Origin: Colius striatus
Taxonomy: Eukaryota; Chordata; Aves; Coliiformes; Coliidae
Assembly (NCBI RefSeq): GCF_028858725.1
Contig: NC_084769.1
Coordinates: 2,659,001-2,723,000 of the forward strand
DNA length: 64,000 nt
Direction of reading: 5' to 3'
The notes beneath the pieces are model-generated. The model was not told where the DNA came from. It saw only the letters and a list, made by a program, of their open reading frames with translations, and made no database searches. This document shows, in pieces, positions 12,771 to 26,410 of this stretch; positions within the stretch are counted from its first letter, which is position 1; each line of letters opens with the position of its first letter. A program made the translations under genes and the position numbers.

Positions 12771-15700
12771 GGTTGATCCCAGCGTTAATGTTACAGAACG
12801 CTGTGCTCAAGCAAAACTCCCTCCCGTGAGCCTGCAGGTTTTTCATCTCTTGCCAATTTCCAAGTGGGTTTTGTTATCGTTAAAAGAACGTTAATTACGT
12901 CTATCTCGCTGCATTCGAGCCTGTTGCTCAAGAGACTGAACAGAAATACCTACACGTATTTAGAGAAGCGTGACATCACATTTTAGCTCAGTTAAGTGGC
13001 GTTTAGATAACGAGCGATGCCCCGTCCCTGGGAATGCAAAGATTAGATAAAACGCTGAAGAGGAGCTGGGACTCCCAGCCCATTGTTTGCACATAGGAAC
13101 GTGAAGCTGAACGCCACGGCTTAATTCATTTCGGTGCATTAATTAGTCATGCCGAAAGTATTCAAAACAGACTAAGCAACAATTCATCAAAAAAAATAAG
13201 CATTAGTATTAAATGAAATCAGCATTGGCTGCCAGTTGAAAGCTTCTAATAAAGCCAGGAATGCTCTCGCTGATGGGAGAAGCTACACAACCTGTCCCCC
13301 ACTCCCAGCATACAGATCAGGAGCATCACCAGTCTTTCCTGCTCCACGCTGTGCCCGTCGCCTCTTGCCATGTTGATGGGAATCCCAAGCTCACTGCAAC
13401 ACTTCTCCAGCATCACCAAAGAGTTTTTGGGCACTGCCAGGCTCCTATGCATAATATCATTTTTAAGAGTTGCTCTGTAGATGAAACCATCACTCACTCA
13501 CGGGAGAGGCTGTAAAGTCAGACCCAATTCTGGAATTAATTGCTTAGGTTTTACCTACATGGCAACTTGGAGAGGTCTGTGTTTTCCTCTTAGGGTTACT
13601 GTAGCATAAATACTCATTTTACAGGTTCCCTAGAGGTTTGCAAGAGAAATATTGCAGAACGGAGCCCTGACTCAAGGTGACAAAAGTAAGAGCCAAGGAC
13701 AGACCTCCTTAGACCTCTGTTATCCAACAAGTCAGCTAAAGACTGAAGGAGGACTTAAAGCGACTGGGAAAGAGGGAAATGTTCCAGCACAGCAGGCAAT
13801 AAATGGAAAGCCTTTAAGGGACCCAGGACCATACCTCTGGGTGGGTAGGGCCAGATCTTCCTTGCCGTGCTGCAGGACCAGAGCTGCTGGGTGTTTCTGG
13901 ACAAGGAGCTGCTGGGGCAGGTGATTTGAAAGGCAGATGCCAGCTCTGGGTGTAAGACCTTAGTCAGGGCTGGGTGTGGAGGCAGGGAGCTTGGTGCTGA
14001 GCAGGCAGGGCTTGGATGGAGAGGACAGGAACCAGGAAGCCCATGTGAGGAGGAAGCTATGGCAGTCCCAGTCTGACAGAGGGCATTGCTTGGGCCAAGG
14101 GATGGGATCTGACTGGGTTTGCACGCTGGATTTCCTGACTCAGCTCAAAGATTGTGCCTCAGACCAAAAAAAACCCACCCAAAAAAGGTGACAGACAGGG
14201 TCTAATAATTAGTAACTGCTTTCAGAGTTATTCTCCCAACTACCATGAACAGGGAGATGGGCTGGAGCTTTCAGAGCTCGTGAGTCATCCCAGGGAATCA
14301 ATCATAACAATACAGACAAGGAGCTTACTAAGGGGCAGACAAAGGGAGCAGCAAGGCTATGGGATGGCATCATGGAGACAAAGAGTTGAAAAGGACAGGC
14401 AAGAAATGCCACAACAGTATGGGGATTATAAGGGCTGTAAAGTCTCGTGAGGGTTACGAAAGCCTTGTGTTTCTGTAAGGAGATTATGAGGTCAAAATGT
14501 CGAATTGAAAAGAGTTTTATAGGAATCAATTTATTCCAGCTCACTCCATCAGCATCCACACAAGGTGTTCCTACCTGACTGCACCTGCATTTAGAGAGTT
14601 ACTTCAGAGTCTGGAAACTTGCTACACAACACCATTGTTAAAATCACTCCTGAAATTACCTAAGTTAGGAAATAAACTGTAAAGTATTCTTAAGAGTCCC
14701 CTACAGACTCGAGGATTAAAGACACTGTCAATGTTCATCTTGAAAGAGCTAGGCAATTTATTGTGAAAGACATCTATTTCTTCTCCTAGGGAGGATTGCT
14801 CACTACAGCCAAGCATCAATATACATCCCTTTGCTGGGAGCTTGAGCACTGGCACGTGGTGTTTGAGCAGGCTTGGGAGCAGCAATTAACCACAGCGATT
14901 CCAGTAAGTGCCAAGTTAAACTGGGCAATCCTGAAGCACCAAAAGCCAGCTATTAATACCTATTATGAATTCATTAAGTGAAAAGATGACATGAAAGAAT
15001 TAACAACTGGCCAGCAACATCAGTTCTGTTGATAGCAAACCCTTGCTTTGTCCTTATGGTGAATGAATGAGTGATAGCTATCCCTTCAGAAATGCTTGGG
15101 AGGGGGTTGGGGGGGGCCTTAAAAGTGCTGTGATTACTCTGCCTTTGTGCACTATGTAAAAATAGATTGAAAATCTTCACATCTCCTCAGACGCTTCCTA
15201 ACTGGGCAGGCATGAAAACACAATACTAACAGTATCTTCAGTGCAGCCCTTGCTTTCTGTGCCAGCACTCAATGCACTCGATTCATCCACTCGCTCGTGA
15301 CGGTTCATGAGTGATCCACTTCACAGCTGGGGCACGTGAAAGCCGTTTCTGTAGCTTACACAAGCAGCAGTGTGCATCTGGGGCTCTTAGCACTGCTAGA
15401 TTGGATTCCTCAGATTCCCCCTAAGCACTGGGAAAATAGCTAAACTGGGACTATTATCGTTTCACTCTCTGTGTCCATCATGACCTAGTCTAGTTTAGGC
15501 ACAAAGGCTGAGCTGCTTTGCATCTGTGTCTCAGAACAGTAACTCTCCTATTAGTACCCTTGTTACTACTATTTATAGCTCACCACTACCAGTACCAAAT
15601 ATAAACACATCTGTCTAAATTAGCTTTTGCTATATTCTGTTTTAAAAGCCTCCTGCCAATTTTAAGCACCTTTCTCTCTTTGCTGAAGCTTTGAAAAGAG

Positions 15701-18700
15701 CCCCCAGCATATCTGGTCTCTCTGAAAGAACAGGGTGGGGATTGCAGCAGCAGATAGCCCCCAGACCTCCTGAAGTTAGACTGAGATTCTGGAAGACAAA
15801 GCATGAGTAAATCATGAACCTTTGGCCTTGGTGGAATTAGGGCTGGACACCCATGGTCAGGCTGTACAAAAGCCAAGGCAAGACATAGGTGCTCAGATGC
15901 TTCACACCTCTGAGCAGCCCTTCCAGCCCATCTTCTCCTGGCTGTTGACTGCCTGAGAGAAAAAGGACTATAAAGAGATGGTAAAACACAACACTTCCAG
16001 GTATTGGCTGTGCTGTAATGACCATTTTGCTTGTTGACAGGAATGGAATCTCCACATCATCAGAGATACAGGAGAAATACAAAGAGGTTGTCCAAACTAT
16101 AACCCTCCAGCTCCCTTCTGCTTCCTAAAAACCTCAGGGAAATGAGGTGTTGGTGTGCTGAGCCCAAAAACCACCACCCAAAACCCAGCAAGAAAGAGTT
16201 CCAAACCAGTGACAAGGATATTCCCCTTTACACCAAAAGGAACACAGTCCAAAGTGTTGAGTTTTGAACCTCCAAGTCCCATTGCTACCAAAGTTCTACC
16301 CAACTGGCTCATTTGGTAGAAGATTCAAGGACAAGACCTTGGAGACATATCCCAAACTATCGTTGTTTTATGGTCATGTTACAAATGTCAGGCTCAGGAT
16401 CCTGCATGCCCAAACAGCCCTTGGTTTCATATGGAATTAGTGACATAATTAACAGCATTCAATGATGTTCAACAGACACTCAGAGCCAGAAGACTGAATG
16501 GGTGCCTTTTATGGCATCAGCAAGACTGAATCTTCCAGTCCTACAGAGGGAATTAGGGTAAATATCTATGGTGTTACTGGTATCTAGCATTTGGAAAGTA
16601 CTTTCCCAGTAGTAAAACTGGGAACACACTATTAAATCACAGCATTTCATGAAGAACAGGATCTACTGGACATTCTTGTATTCATCATTTGGCTTCAGAC
16701 TTCCTGGATTAAATAGGAGCTGATCAATTATTTATTCTAATTGCATCCAGTCCAACACCCCAACCACCAAGGTGATCTCAAAAAGAAAAGGATTTCACAC
16801 CAGTTGAGCATCCTCTCATTTTAAATGGTTACTCTCAAACATAATTCCTTCTGGACATTCCTTTGAGAGAACAAAACATAACACCTACCTGCTGTAAGAA
16901 CAAAGCCTCCCTTTATTCAAATGGAATCAAGATGAAAATGCTACAGGAAAGAATGAGGGAAGGTTTCCAGGAAGATGGGCAGGGAAATAAAAGTTGGAGG
17001 GAAAAAGCAGAGGTAACAGCATGAAGAAATAATGCAAGGGGAGGGAAAGGGGAACAGATGATTTAAGATAATCCATGGTTGTGAGATGGGAAATCCCTGT
17101 ATCCTCAATGACCTGCCAGCCTCTGCCTGACAAGAAGCTAGATTAATCAGGTAGGGCAGGGTTCTGTGCCACAGCAGCAGCACAGACATGCCTGAAATCA
17201 TTTTTCTAAGATTAAAAAGTGCCCAAGTCACTAAGAAACACAAGACAGAAGCTGTAGGCAAGTAGCAAGCACCAGAATACTGCCACACAGCCATGTATTC
17301 CCTAGCAGGAGCTGTTGAAGACGTGTGACATGTTTGAACAACACGCTCTGCAATTCATAAACTCTGGTTTCACTATTCCTGTTGTACCAGCAAGAACAAT
17401 GCTCACAAGCATTCAAGGTGTTTTTAGGGCATGTTTTGCCTTCACTGCCAGATGACACCTCTGTGCCAGGAAAGGAATTGCAGAGGTGGGCAACAACCAG
17501 AGGAATGAGTCAGGAGCCTTTCTGTTAGATGAAGGATGCTTCACCAGATGTGTGCTTCAGGATCAGCAGCAGCCACAAAACCTGTGGCATCATGAAATAA
17601 AGGATTAAAACAAAAGAAAGGGAGGGAGGAGAATTAGTGGAATAAAAAGGGGGCTGTTTTCTTTTCTACAAGCTGGTGTTTTTTGCAAAGAGCAAGGAGA
17701 AAAGTGACAGGCATGAAAGAGACTGATTGCCTACTATTAACTGCTAGTAGCACCATTAGTTTATTTACTAGAGTGAAAACTAATAAGGAAAGTAATGAGA
17801 GGCTTGGTTTGAGGCATTGTGGCATCTCATTACAGGCTGGTGGAAAATTGGAAATGAACCTGATAGCTCTGTATTCCATTAACTCTTTCTCTCAGGTCTG
17901 TGTGAAAATGCAAGCACATCTGCCTGTCTCCACTCACACTTGCCAGGGGAGCTGCTCATCATTTTGTGACAACCTCAATCTCGCCCCAGTAGAAGCTTTC
18001 TTGCTGTTCTTCCTCTGTGTGCAGTATTGCAACTTTAAAATTCACCTTCCATCAACATACTACTAGTCTATATGCCTGTTGTGCCTTTGACCAGGGTCTG
18101 TCAAAGCATGGCACAAAAGGTAATGAATTAAGTCTCCCAAACCTCCCAGGGTTGGTGGTGGGATACAGCAGCATCACTTCACCTCCCCAGCATGGTGCAA
18201 AGAAACATTAACTCCTCCAGTCACCTGCTTGGTAAAGATAAACCCTATCTCCTACCCAAGAGATAGGGAGAAGATAAAAAGCAAAAGGCAGTATCTTTTG
18301 GGAATGGGTAAGGAAATTAAATTCACCACCTTTGCTCGACCAGTGTCTCAGAAATTTTAGTGTCAGTGAATACAGGAATAGCACCACATGAAGAAAGGAA
18401 AAGGATTTGAAAACCTTCCATGGAACCATTAGAGAAACAGGAGGGAAAAAGGTAAGATTACCTCTAGTTTAGGGTGATGTAAAGAATACAACTGCTTGAA
18501 CCAGCTGGATAATAACAAGGCCACTTCTTTAGCAAGGAGCTATGCATGTGCAGAAGACTCCCACTGCCCCATCACCTCCCTCTGCCCCCACAGGCACACA
18601 GCATCTCTGATAGTGCTGCCTGAGCTTTTGGCTGCCTGATTTTTCCCACATCTGGTGGGGTTTGGTAAATAAAAATCCCCACAGCTCTGTTTTACTGATT

Positions 18701-19675
18701 AGTACCTGTCTCTATCCCTCCAGCCTATGCATTTCTGTTTCTTCCCCAAATTAAAGAGTAGATGGGCTAGAGTTACCCACTGCAGATCCCATTTACATGA
18801 GTCTGTGTATGTACACCACATTTTCATAAAATTACCAAATGATTCCTTTTTACTTGGTTGGGTTTCTACCATTCCTCCCACAGCAGCTACCAAACCCACT
18901 GCTATCGAGTGCAATCTCTCAGGGTAAAAGTTACATGAGCAAACACATTCAGCTGCAAAGCATCTGGAGCTTTCTGGAGCTGACCTGTTGGGTTTCTTAA
19001 GAGGACAAAAAGATCATCTGAAGAGGATTGCAAATAAATCCTGATATTCACAGCTGGCTGTTTGTAACAGTTGGATCCTTGGTTAAGTGCAAGGGAAATA
19101 CCTGTGTTGAAGTTCTCAGCTCTCCAGCATGACTAGGTAGAGAGCACAAGCAAGACAGAACTTAAGAAAAAAGAGATGGATTTAAAAGAAATACCAAAGA
19201 GAGCTAAACTGACAAGTTTCATATTCTTCCCTCAGGGAAAAAGTCTTTAAAGCAGGTGCAGAGATAAGCAGCAGCAGCAGGCAAAACAAAGTGGTGCAAA
19301 CACGATATGCAAGAAGCAGTAAAAATATAAGTACATGCAATTACACCTCCTTCCCATGGAAAAGGTGTCAGAAGGAGCTGGGCAGGGAAAGCACCTCCAC
19401 AACTGCAAAATGTCATGTAAGAGCTCCAGCCTCTTCCTTTGACCATTTGCCTGTGCTGTTAAAAAGAGTTATTAATCATTTCCCTGCTGGCAGGTCAGAC
19501 GGTTCTTGAAGGAGCACGTGTACCCACATTGCTGCAACTCCTCCTCTCAGACTCCAAAACAACCACCAATCTGCATTTTCTTTCTTCCCCTAAAGGATTC
19601 TGCAAGATTCTGGGAATGGGAGAAACCTCCTGAAAACTGTCCTATTTGCCATCATCACATTCCTTGGAGGGCTTT
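12771..19675. other. intergenic stretch, no recognised gene
   Basis: Right flank of the CpG island, then ordinary unique sequence. An 83-codon minus ORF at 13246-13497 shows no family motif. No CR1 end was seen here. Confidence 0.5.
13129..13157. repeat. imperfect inverted repeat around a homeodomain-like core
   Basis: TTTCGG at 13129-13134 pairs with CCGAAA at 13152-13157. CAT/ATG immediately inside the arms extends the pairing with a two-base bulge. The loop contains TTAATTAG. It lies about 400 bp to the right of the CpG island. Confidence 0.5.
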
Positions 19676-19793
19676 GAGACCCACCTTGGACATGTTCCTA
19701 TGCGACCTGATCTAGTTGAACCTGCTTCTGCAGGGGGGTTGGACTGGATGATCTCTGGAGGTCCCTTCCAACCCTACCATTCTATGGTTCTGT
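19676..19793 (+). mobile_element. CR1 LINE 3' end
   Basis: Forward CR1 3' tail: GACCTGATCTAGTTGAACCT, GGTTGGACTGGATGATCTCT, GGTCCCTTCCAACCCTACCA and TTCTATGGTTCTGT. The insertion is 5' truncated to about 120 bp. Confidence 0.92.
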
Positions 19794-21520
19794 ACACAAC
19801 CTTTTAGTTTGGAGACAGCTCCAGCCTTTGTTAGCACCATTTGGTCCATCCAGTGCCCCAAAGCAGGGAGCCCTGGTTCAGACCGAAGCTAAGACACCTC
19901 ACTTTGGTAAGCACCTGATCCAGTCTCCACTGAAGCTGAATCAATGCAAGTCTCCCACCAACTCCAGCTGTTAGAACAAAGTGACAAATGTCTAAATAGG
20001 TACATTCCATCAATGGATTCATATCTTTGTTGATTATCAAGAACACGATGGGTTTTGCCTCTTGCTTTTAGGTCAAACTTACTGGATATCTAATGTCAGC
20101 AACCTGCCCCTATTGCCTTGTTTTACAGAAAGAGATGCTCTTCAGCTAGATGGGGTTCTTTGGGTTTATATGTTAAGAATATAAGAAAGGGGTGGATTGA
20201 CAAGCAGAGTTAAAGAGTGGGGGGAAAGAAGGCATAAATAGATTCAGCAGTAATTTCTCAGACTGCCACACTGGCAATCTGGCAGGACTGTGATGCTGCT
20301 GTGTTTAATACACATGATGAGAAAAGCTTGGAGTTATAAAATAGAAAACTAAACAAAAGGAGGAGGGAAAAGCCACTGGGAAATACTTTACATGTCTTTA
20401 TAGTTGTAAGGATGGTAATGGTCCAAAATAACATCTGCCTTTTTCCTACATTCTTAACAAACCCCCCCAAAGTCCCTTGCTGATTATGTGAGCTCGCTTT
20501 GAAAGCCCACAGCAGATTTATTATTTCCTTTGGAAAGAAAACCCCTGTACTTTGTTCTTCCTACAATATCATTTCCATCAACTGCAGAACGCCAAGAGAA
20601 GCTGCTTTGGGAACGAGCCAAGAAGATTGAGACAATGTGGTACACTCTAAGCACAGACTATTTCTGGGCTAAGAGAGAAAATCCTTTTGTCATTTTTTTG
20701 AAGTCTGCATTTGGTGCAAGTTAATGAGAAAGTTTGAGAGACTGAATGGTCTCATTATGATCTGTCACTCCAAGATTGCATCTTTGTTTTCTTAATTTTC
20801 TTTTAAGCTGCTAAAAGGAATCTTTATGAGAGAGAGGATGAGATAAACTCTGAGACTTTCAGTGCAAAGATGCCCAGTCCAGATTTGATCCAGTTATTTT
20901 AGTCTTGTGGCGAGGTGGAGTGAATGAGCCTACGAGTCACCGAGGAGAGAAACTGCAGACAGAGAGATAAACACACAGCTCTAGTTTTTCCTATTCTGCT
21001 CTCATCTTTTTGAGCACACTGGTAGACACTGAGTCCTCCCTTCTGTTTGAGAATATCTCCTGGTTTGGCTTTTTCCTCCCTAGGATCCCCATCATTTCTA
21101 TCAATTGTTTACAAGGTGATCCCAAGGAACAGCTCTGATCTTGTGGGTTACCTGCAGGATTATGCCCGCTGCCACCTGAGTTGTGCCACCTCCTTCCTAA
21201 ATAGAAGGCTGAAATGAGTTGACATAGTTTGATACTAGTAACATCACTAGACATGAGTTCTTTCTTCTCATGAATTTTCTCATGTGATGAAGTAAAACCC
21301 TTCGAGGAGATGCCATTTCTCAAAGTGAGCAAAGAAACACCCGCCACGTGAAAATCAAGGTGGTTAAAAGAGAAGAGTTTTGGTGCATGGTGGGAAGAGT
21401 CTTACTAATTAGCTGATCAGCTCTAGGACCTTTGTGCCAAGTGTCTCTTTACAAATACATGCAATTTCAGGTGTTAATGACACAGTTCAGCCAGTGCTTT
21501 CATGGGCAGTGCTGGCTCCA

Positions 21521-21555
21521 CTCTTGCAACCTTCACTCTTGCAACCTTCACTGTC
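21521..21555. repeat. two-copy 16-bp tandem repeat
   Basis: CTCTTGCAACCTTCA occurs twice in direct succession (about 16-bp spacing). Confidence 0.85.
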
Positions 21556-24500
21556 TCAGTGGCACTACAGCTGTCTGCACTGGGCTGCTGGTTTGTTCCA
21601 CCCCTACCACTGCAATTTGCTGCATGCAGCAGTGTTGTTCAAGCAGGCAAAAAAAAAAAAGGCAGAGTAGCCAAGCTAATGGCTGGCACATCAACTGCAG
21701 TGGTGCTCAGAGGGAAGGATGTACCTCCCCTTACAGCACAGGGGACCTACACGTGAGGTGAGGGGTTTGTGACCATACCCAGCCCCACAGCAGTCCTTGG
21801 TTTTGGCTCCATGTGATGTTGTCATGAAATGTTGAACAGAATCCTGGGGGAAAAAAAAACCCAAATAAGCAGAGCTTGGGAAGAGAGAGAACCTCCTTCA
21901 CCAGCAAAACCTCATCCCCAGCCATTGCAAGCAGTTCTGTCACAAAATCTGTTTCACAAAGGTATGGATGTCCCTGTTAAACTCAGCTGGATGGCTAATC
22001 CTGGGTCTCACTCATCTGGTCACCACCACCAACACTGCCCTCTGCCCAGGGTGTCACACTGTACTACATTAGCTTAGATTGCTGCCAGCAGTGAGGATGG
22101 CCAGTAAAAGGCTCTTCAACCCAGGCCTGCTCTTTTTAGTTGAGCACATGTGCAGAGGAAGTCATCAAGAAGAAACCTCTGAGGTTATTTCTTGCACCTC
22201 ATCTAAAGGAGAAAGGCTTTGCCTATGCATGACTCCAGTAGGTCCCATTTGTTCTTGCACCAACACGTCCTCTTCGGTCCTGCTTCCCAACCTGTAGGAC
22301 TTGTCCTGTGCCCTTCTCCTTCCCTCAGTCTCCAAACTACTTACACAGCAGCAGAAGGTGTCCCCAGAGAGGGAACAGTTGCTGGAAACGATAGAGGAGG
22401 AGCTGAATCACCTGCAATAAACCTCACCAGCACACTTACACCCCAGACCCCTTAGTCACCCCCATTTCTCCACTCAGTCCCAGAGACCCATGAGCAACAC
22501 AACCTATATGTGCCTTATTTTCAATGATGAGTTCAACTCTGAGCACATCTGCTGAGATGTTCTCTGCAAGCCCCTTTCACTTCTGGAGCCAACACCAAAC
22601 CAAGCTGGAGGGGAAAGTTCAGGCACTAATTTACGAGTGGAAGTAAAACTGAAAGAGTTCAACCTGCTCCTTATTGAAAGCCCTTCTGAACACTCCCTCC
22701 AGAACTCAGTTCCTAACCAGACATTTGGATTTAGTGATTTTCATACCAAGGGAAGGACACAGTGGCAGCTGCTTCAGTGTGCTCACACGCTCTGGCTTTG
22801 GGCACACACGGGAAGGCTGGAAGGAGGGCTGGAAGAGGTCTGCAGTGGTTTGTTTTGTTTATCTCAACAGGAGAAAAACATTACAAGCAGAATTGATACA
22901 TTAACTTCTACATATAATGGTAGAAAATGTGAAACCATCCAAAAATACTTCCAGATGCCACCTGTGAGTCATTAAATAACTCTGTGCTAACTTTGTAATA
23001 GCAATTTCAAGTGAGACTTTAAATTAGGTTGTAGGATGAAAACCGTGCTTAGGGATCTTATCTAAGGGGTGAAAAGGCAATATTTTGAAGGATTTATAAT
23101 GAACCTGAAAAATAAACACAACTTCTCCTATCTGTTTACTCCTCTGTGACCAGTTTATGCTAACAGCCATGGAGCCACGCAGTCTGCTCCTCTGCAGAAT
23201 CAGGGGAGCTGTAAAATTGCATCAGCTTCAAGATAAATACCCTCAGCCTGGGAGAGACAGGGATCCACAGTGAGCAGAAAAGAATGTGAGATGAGATCTA
23301 CCACAAACCCCACAAGGATAACAGCTGGGCAACACACAAACACTCCCCAAACTGCAACACTCACGAAACACAAGTTGGAACCCAGCCCTGTGCAAAATGT
23401 GTGCAATCAGGTGCTAGGTGCTGCCTTCCAAAGACTTTCAGCTCACTAGAATCCATGGAAATTTCAGAAATACATTAAATTTGTCTCTTCCTGGAGCACT
23501 GAAAACTCAGATAACTTTTTTCCTTCAAACCTTGGCTGTGAATATCCAATACTGAGCATGAGATGTTGCTTCAGTGGAACAGAAACCAGTAGAAGTGTAA
23601 CTTTTGGCCATTTTCTTTTCCTGTTTTTGATGTTTTGGCCTATTCTTCAAGCCCATTAGCTGTCCCTGGAGTGATTCTCTTCTTAGAGCAGCATCTGATC
23701 ATCTCCAGCCCATTTTCATCACTGAGATTTCCACCACTGAGATGAGTTTCACACCAAATGTAACTGCTGGAAAACTCCCTGTTCAAGAATAATGAATGCT
23801 CTGACAAACAGAGGCAGCCATGGCTCAGCTCTGGGAAAGCCAAGCACATTACTCAAGGATGTATCTGAACAGGGACAGGAATGCCTCCATACACTGCCAC
23901 AAAGCTCTGCAGCTCTTCTACAGTGGCCCAGCCCCAGAAAGTGAACTAAATTCAGTTGGGCTGCTCATATACTTACATTGACATGTGTGCTTAAAGCAGT
24001 TTTAGATTGGGACCAGTCCAACTGGTAACTGGAAGAGACTCATTAGAGGGTTGCCTGGACACAGCCAGAGCAGAGGAAAAGCTCTCATCGTGGTCCTGTA
24101 GCTCATACATGAAATGGAGGTCTTGGGCACCCTGGAAGGTCAGAAGGTGCTGAGGATCTACAGCTATAACAGGACTAGCAAGCACCACACTTCATGCAGC
24201 AACAATAAAAGCAACACAGAGTTAATGCTTCCATGTCAGGAGGTTAACTGCAACCAAAGTCCATCACTGCTAACAAAAGAGAGGTAAGAATTGAGTTGAA
24301 GGTAAAGCACTAGAAATGCTGCAAAGCTGTTCTGTTAGAGGCACACACAGGAGGTGTCTGAGCAGGACAGCAGCACCAGGGGCTGTGAGAGCTACCACAG
24401 CACCATCTCCAGCAAAAGCAAAGGTAACAAGGCAAGAATATGAATCATTTTGAATGGTAAGAGGCTTAACCCTCTTGGGGGGTCTCCCAAATGCAAGGCA

Positions 24501-24736
24501 CTGCAGAACCCAACACGCTCTCAGCTTGGCCCCATTGGCCCGCCCATAGCACATGTGGACCCCCCAATAAGATGCCCTCATCTCTCCTTAGACAAGCCAG
24601 ATGTCATTACTAAACCAGCATGCTTTCTTGGAGGAAATCTGCTGAAGTTGCTCTCCAGAAAGGCCAGAGAAAAGGAATTCACACAGGAGGAGCAGGGCAC
24701 AGCCCTCACAGGGCTCTCTCCCATTGCCTCCAGCCT

Positions 24737-24751
24737 CACACACACACACAC
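24737..24751. repeat. short (CA)n
   Basis: Seven and a half CA units. Confidence 0.9.
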
Positions 24752-25968
24752 TCTTCCTCCCACCTGCCCACATCTCCTACTGCTTTCTCATCTCTGTCCA
24801 TCCCTGTTCTGCTCCCCAAAGCCTCTTGTCCTGAAGGCACCTCATGTCTTTGCTTGACAGGAAAGCAAGAGACAATGCTACACCTCATGGCAATCAGCTG
24901 TCCCAGCCCCGTTCCAGAAGCGTGGGACACTCCAAACAGGATTTGAGAGCTTTAACTTGTTCTCCCAATTCATTAATGAACACTTTATCTTGTTACATCT
25001 GAAAAGCTGGAAAGGAATAACTGTCTTTAAGATTAATGACAGAAACGGGGTGGGGGCTGTGGGGGGATGGGAATGCAAGACACAAACTCCTTCAAAGTCA
25101 AGAGCACATTTTGCTAATGCAGTATGATTCATGACAAGGATGATATTATATTAATGGATACATTTATTCAAGTACATGTTGAGATTTTACAACTAATCCA
25201 TTCTCCCAGATGTTTTTCCAGGCTTCAGCAGAGCAAAGTATAAACCCCACAGGAGAGGGATGGGCTGTCCCATAACCAAACACATCACTGCTGCTGTCAC
25301 ACTGCCCTCACCTTACAGACCCACTGTGTGATCAAAAGAACACCTTTGTATCAGTCTGCTGGTGTTTAAACTGATTTACAGCTGAAGATTTTGATGAGGG
25401 CTGAAAAGACTAAGGTCCTAGGATCTGCTGATGTAACTGTCAAAGAGGGTTTTTCCTTCCCTTTTCATTATAAAGCAGGCTATGACCAAAACACATCTCT
25501 GCAGAGCTGGGTTCTGTTCAAACCTGGTCTGAACAAAGCATCAACATCAGCCCCTGTGGCAACATATCGTATGGGGAAGATGTTCAGGCCCTTCCCTTCC
25601 TTCAGCTGAGTTTCCTTTCTCCAGATGTTTGAGCCACAAACCTGCATATGGAAGGAAATTGTTGTCCCCAGGGAAAATTATTTCATCTCATCCCATCACC
25701 GGATTCTTTTCACTCCCTCAACATGTTTTGGATCCCGGTCTCTGTGCAAAAGCTCTGGTTTCCAGCAGCTACAGCAGTGAGCTCACAGCCCCAGCTCCCA
25801 TGGGGCACACTGACAGCAATCCCAGGCCATGCTGACAACCACACACGTTATCACACAGAGGAAAGGGCTGAGAAAAGGGCTCGAGGCAAAGCATGAGACT
25901 TCTACACTGTCAAGCAGCCTGGGGAAAGGTTGCTCAGGGAATACATGAGGCTCATGGCTGCACTGAAC

Positions 25969-26410
25969 TATAGAATCATTTCAGTTGGAAAAGACCTTGA
26001 AGCTGCTGCAGTCCCAGCCCTGCCCTCACCCTGCCCAGCCCACCACTACCCCACAGCCCTCAGCACCTCAGCTCCACGCCTTTGGGATCCCTCCAGGGCT
26101 GGGCACTCCCCCAGCTCCCTGGGCAGCCTGGCACAGGGGCTGACACCCCTCTCAGGGAAACAGTTCTGCCTCAGTTCCAACCTCAACCTCCCCTGGGGCA
26201 ACTTGAGGCTGTTTCCTCTTGTCCTGTCATTCATTATTGGAGAGAAGAGATCGAATCCCACCTCCCTGCAGCCTCCTGTCAGGGAGTTGCAGAGAGTTCT
26301 CCTGTCTCCCCTCAGGCTCCTCTTGTCCAGGCTGAACAATCCCATTCCCTCAGCTGCTCCCCATCATGCTTGTGCTCCAGACCTTTTACCAGTTTCATTG
26401 CACACATGGC
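25969..26410 (-). mobile_element. CR1 LINE 3' portion
   Basis: Reverse-oriented CR1. It begins with the 3' end TAGAATCATTTCAGTTGGAA, passes GGGCTGGGCACTCCCCCAGC and CTCCTCTTGTCCAGGCTGAA, and fades after CTTGTGCTCCAGACC. The 288-codon plus-strand ORF beginning in it is an antisense reading of the repeat. The right edge is approximate. Confidence 0.9.

Larger units (their letters stand above)
19794..25968. other. intergenic stretch, no recognised gene
   Basis: Only short repeats (16-bp doublet at 21.5 kb, CA tract at 24.7 kb, a poly-A run near 21.65 kb). ORFs are short and motif-free. Confidence 0.5.

Noticed and set aside
13246-13497. 83-codon minus ORF near the CpG island
   Set aside because: No known motif, an in-frame stop just before the start, and weak splice signals. 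Not enough to call an exon.
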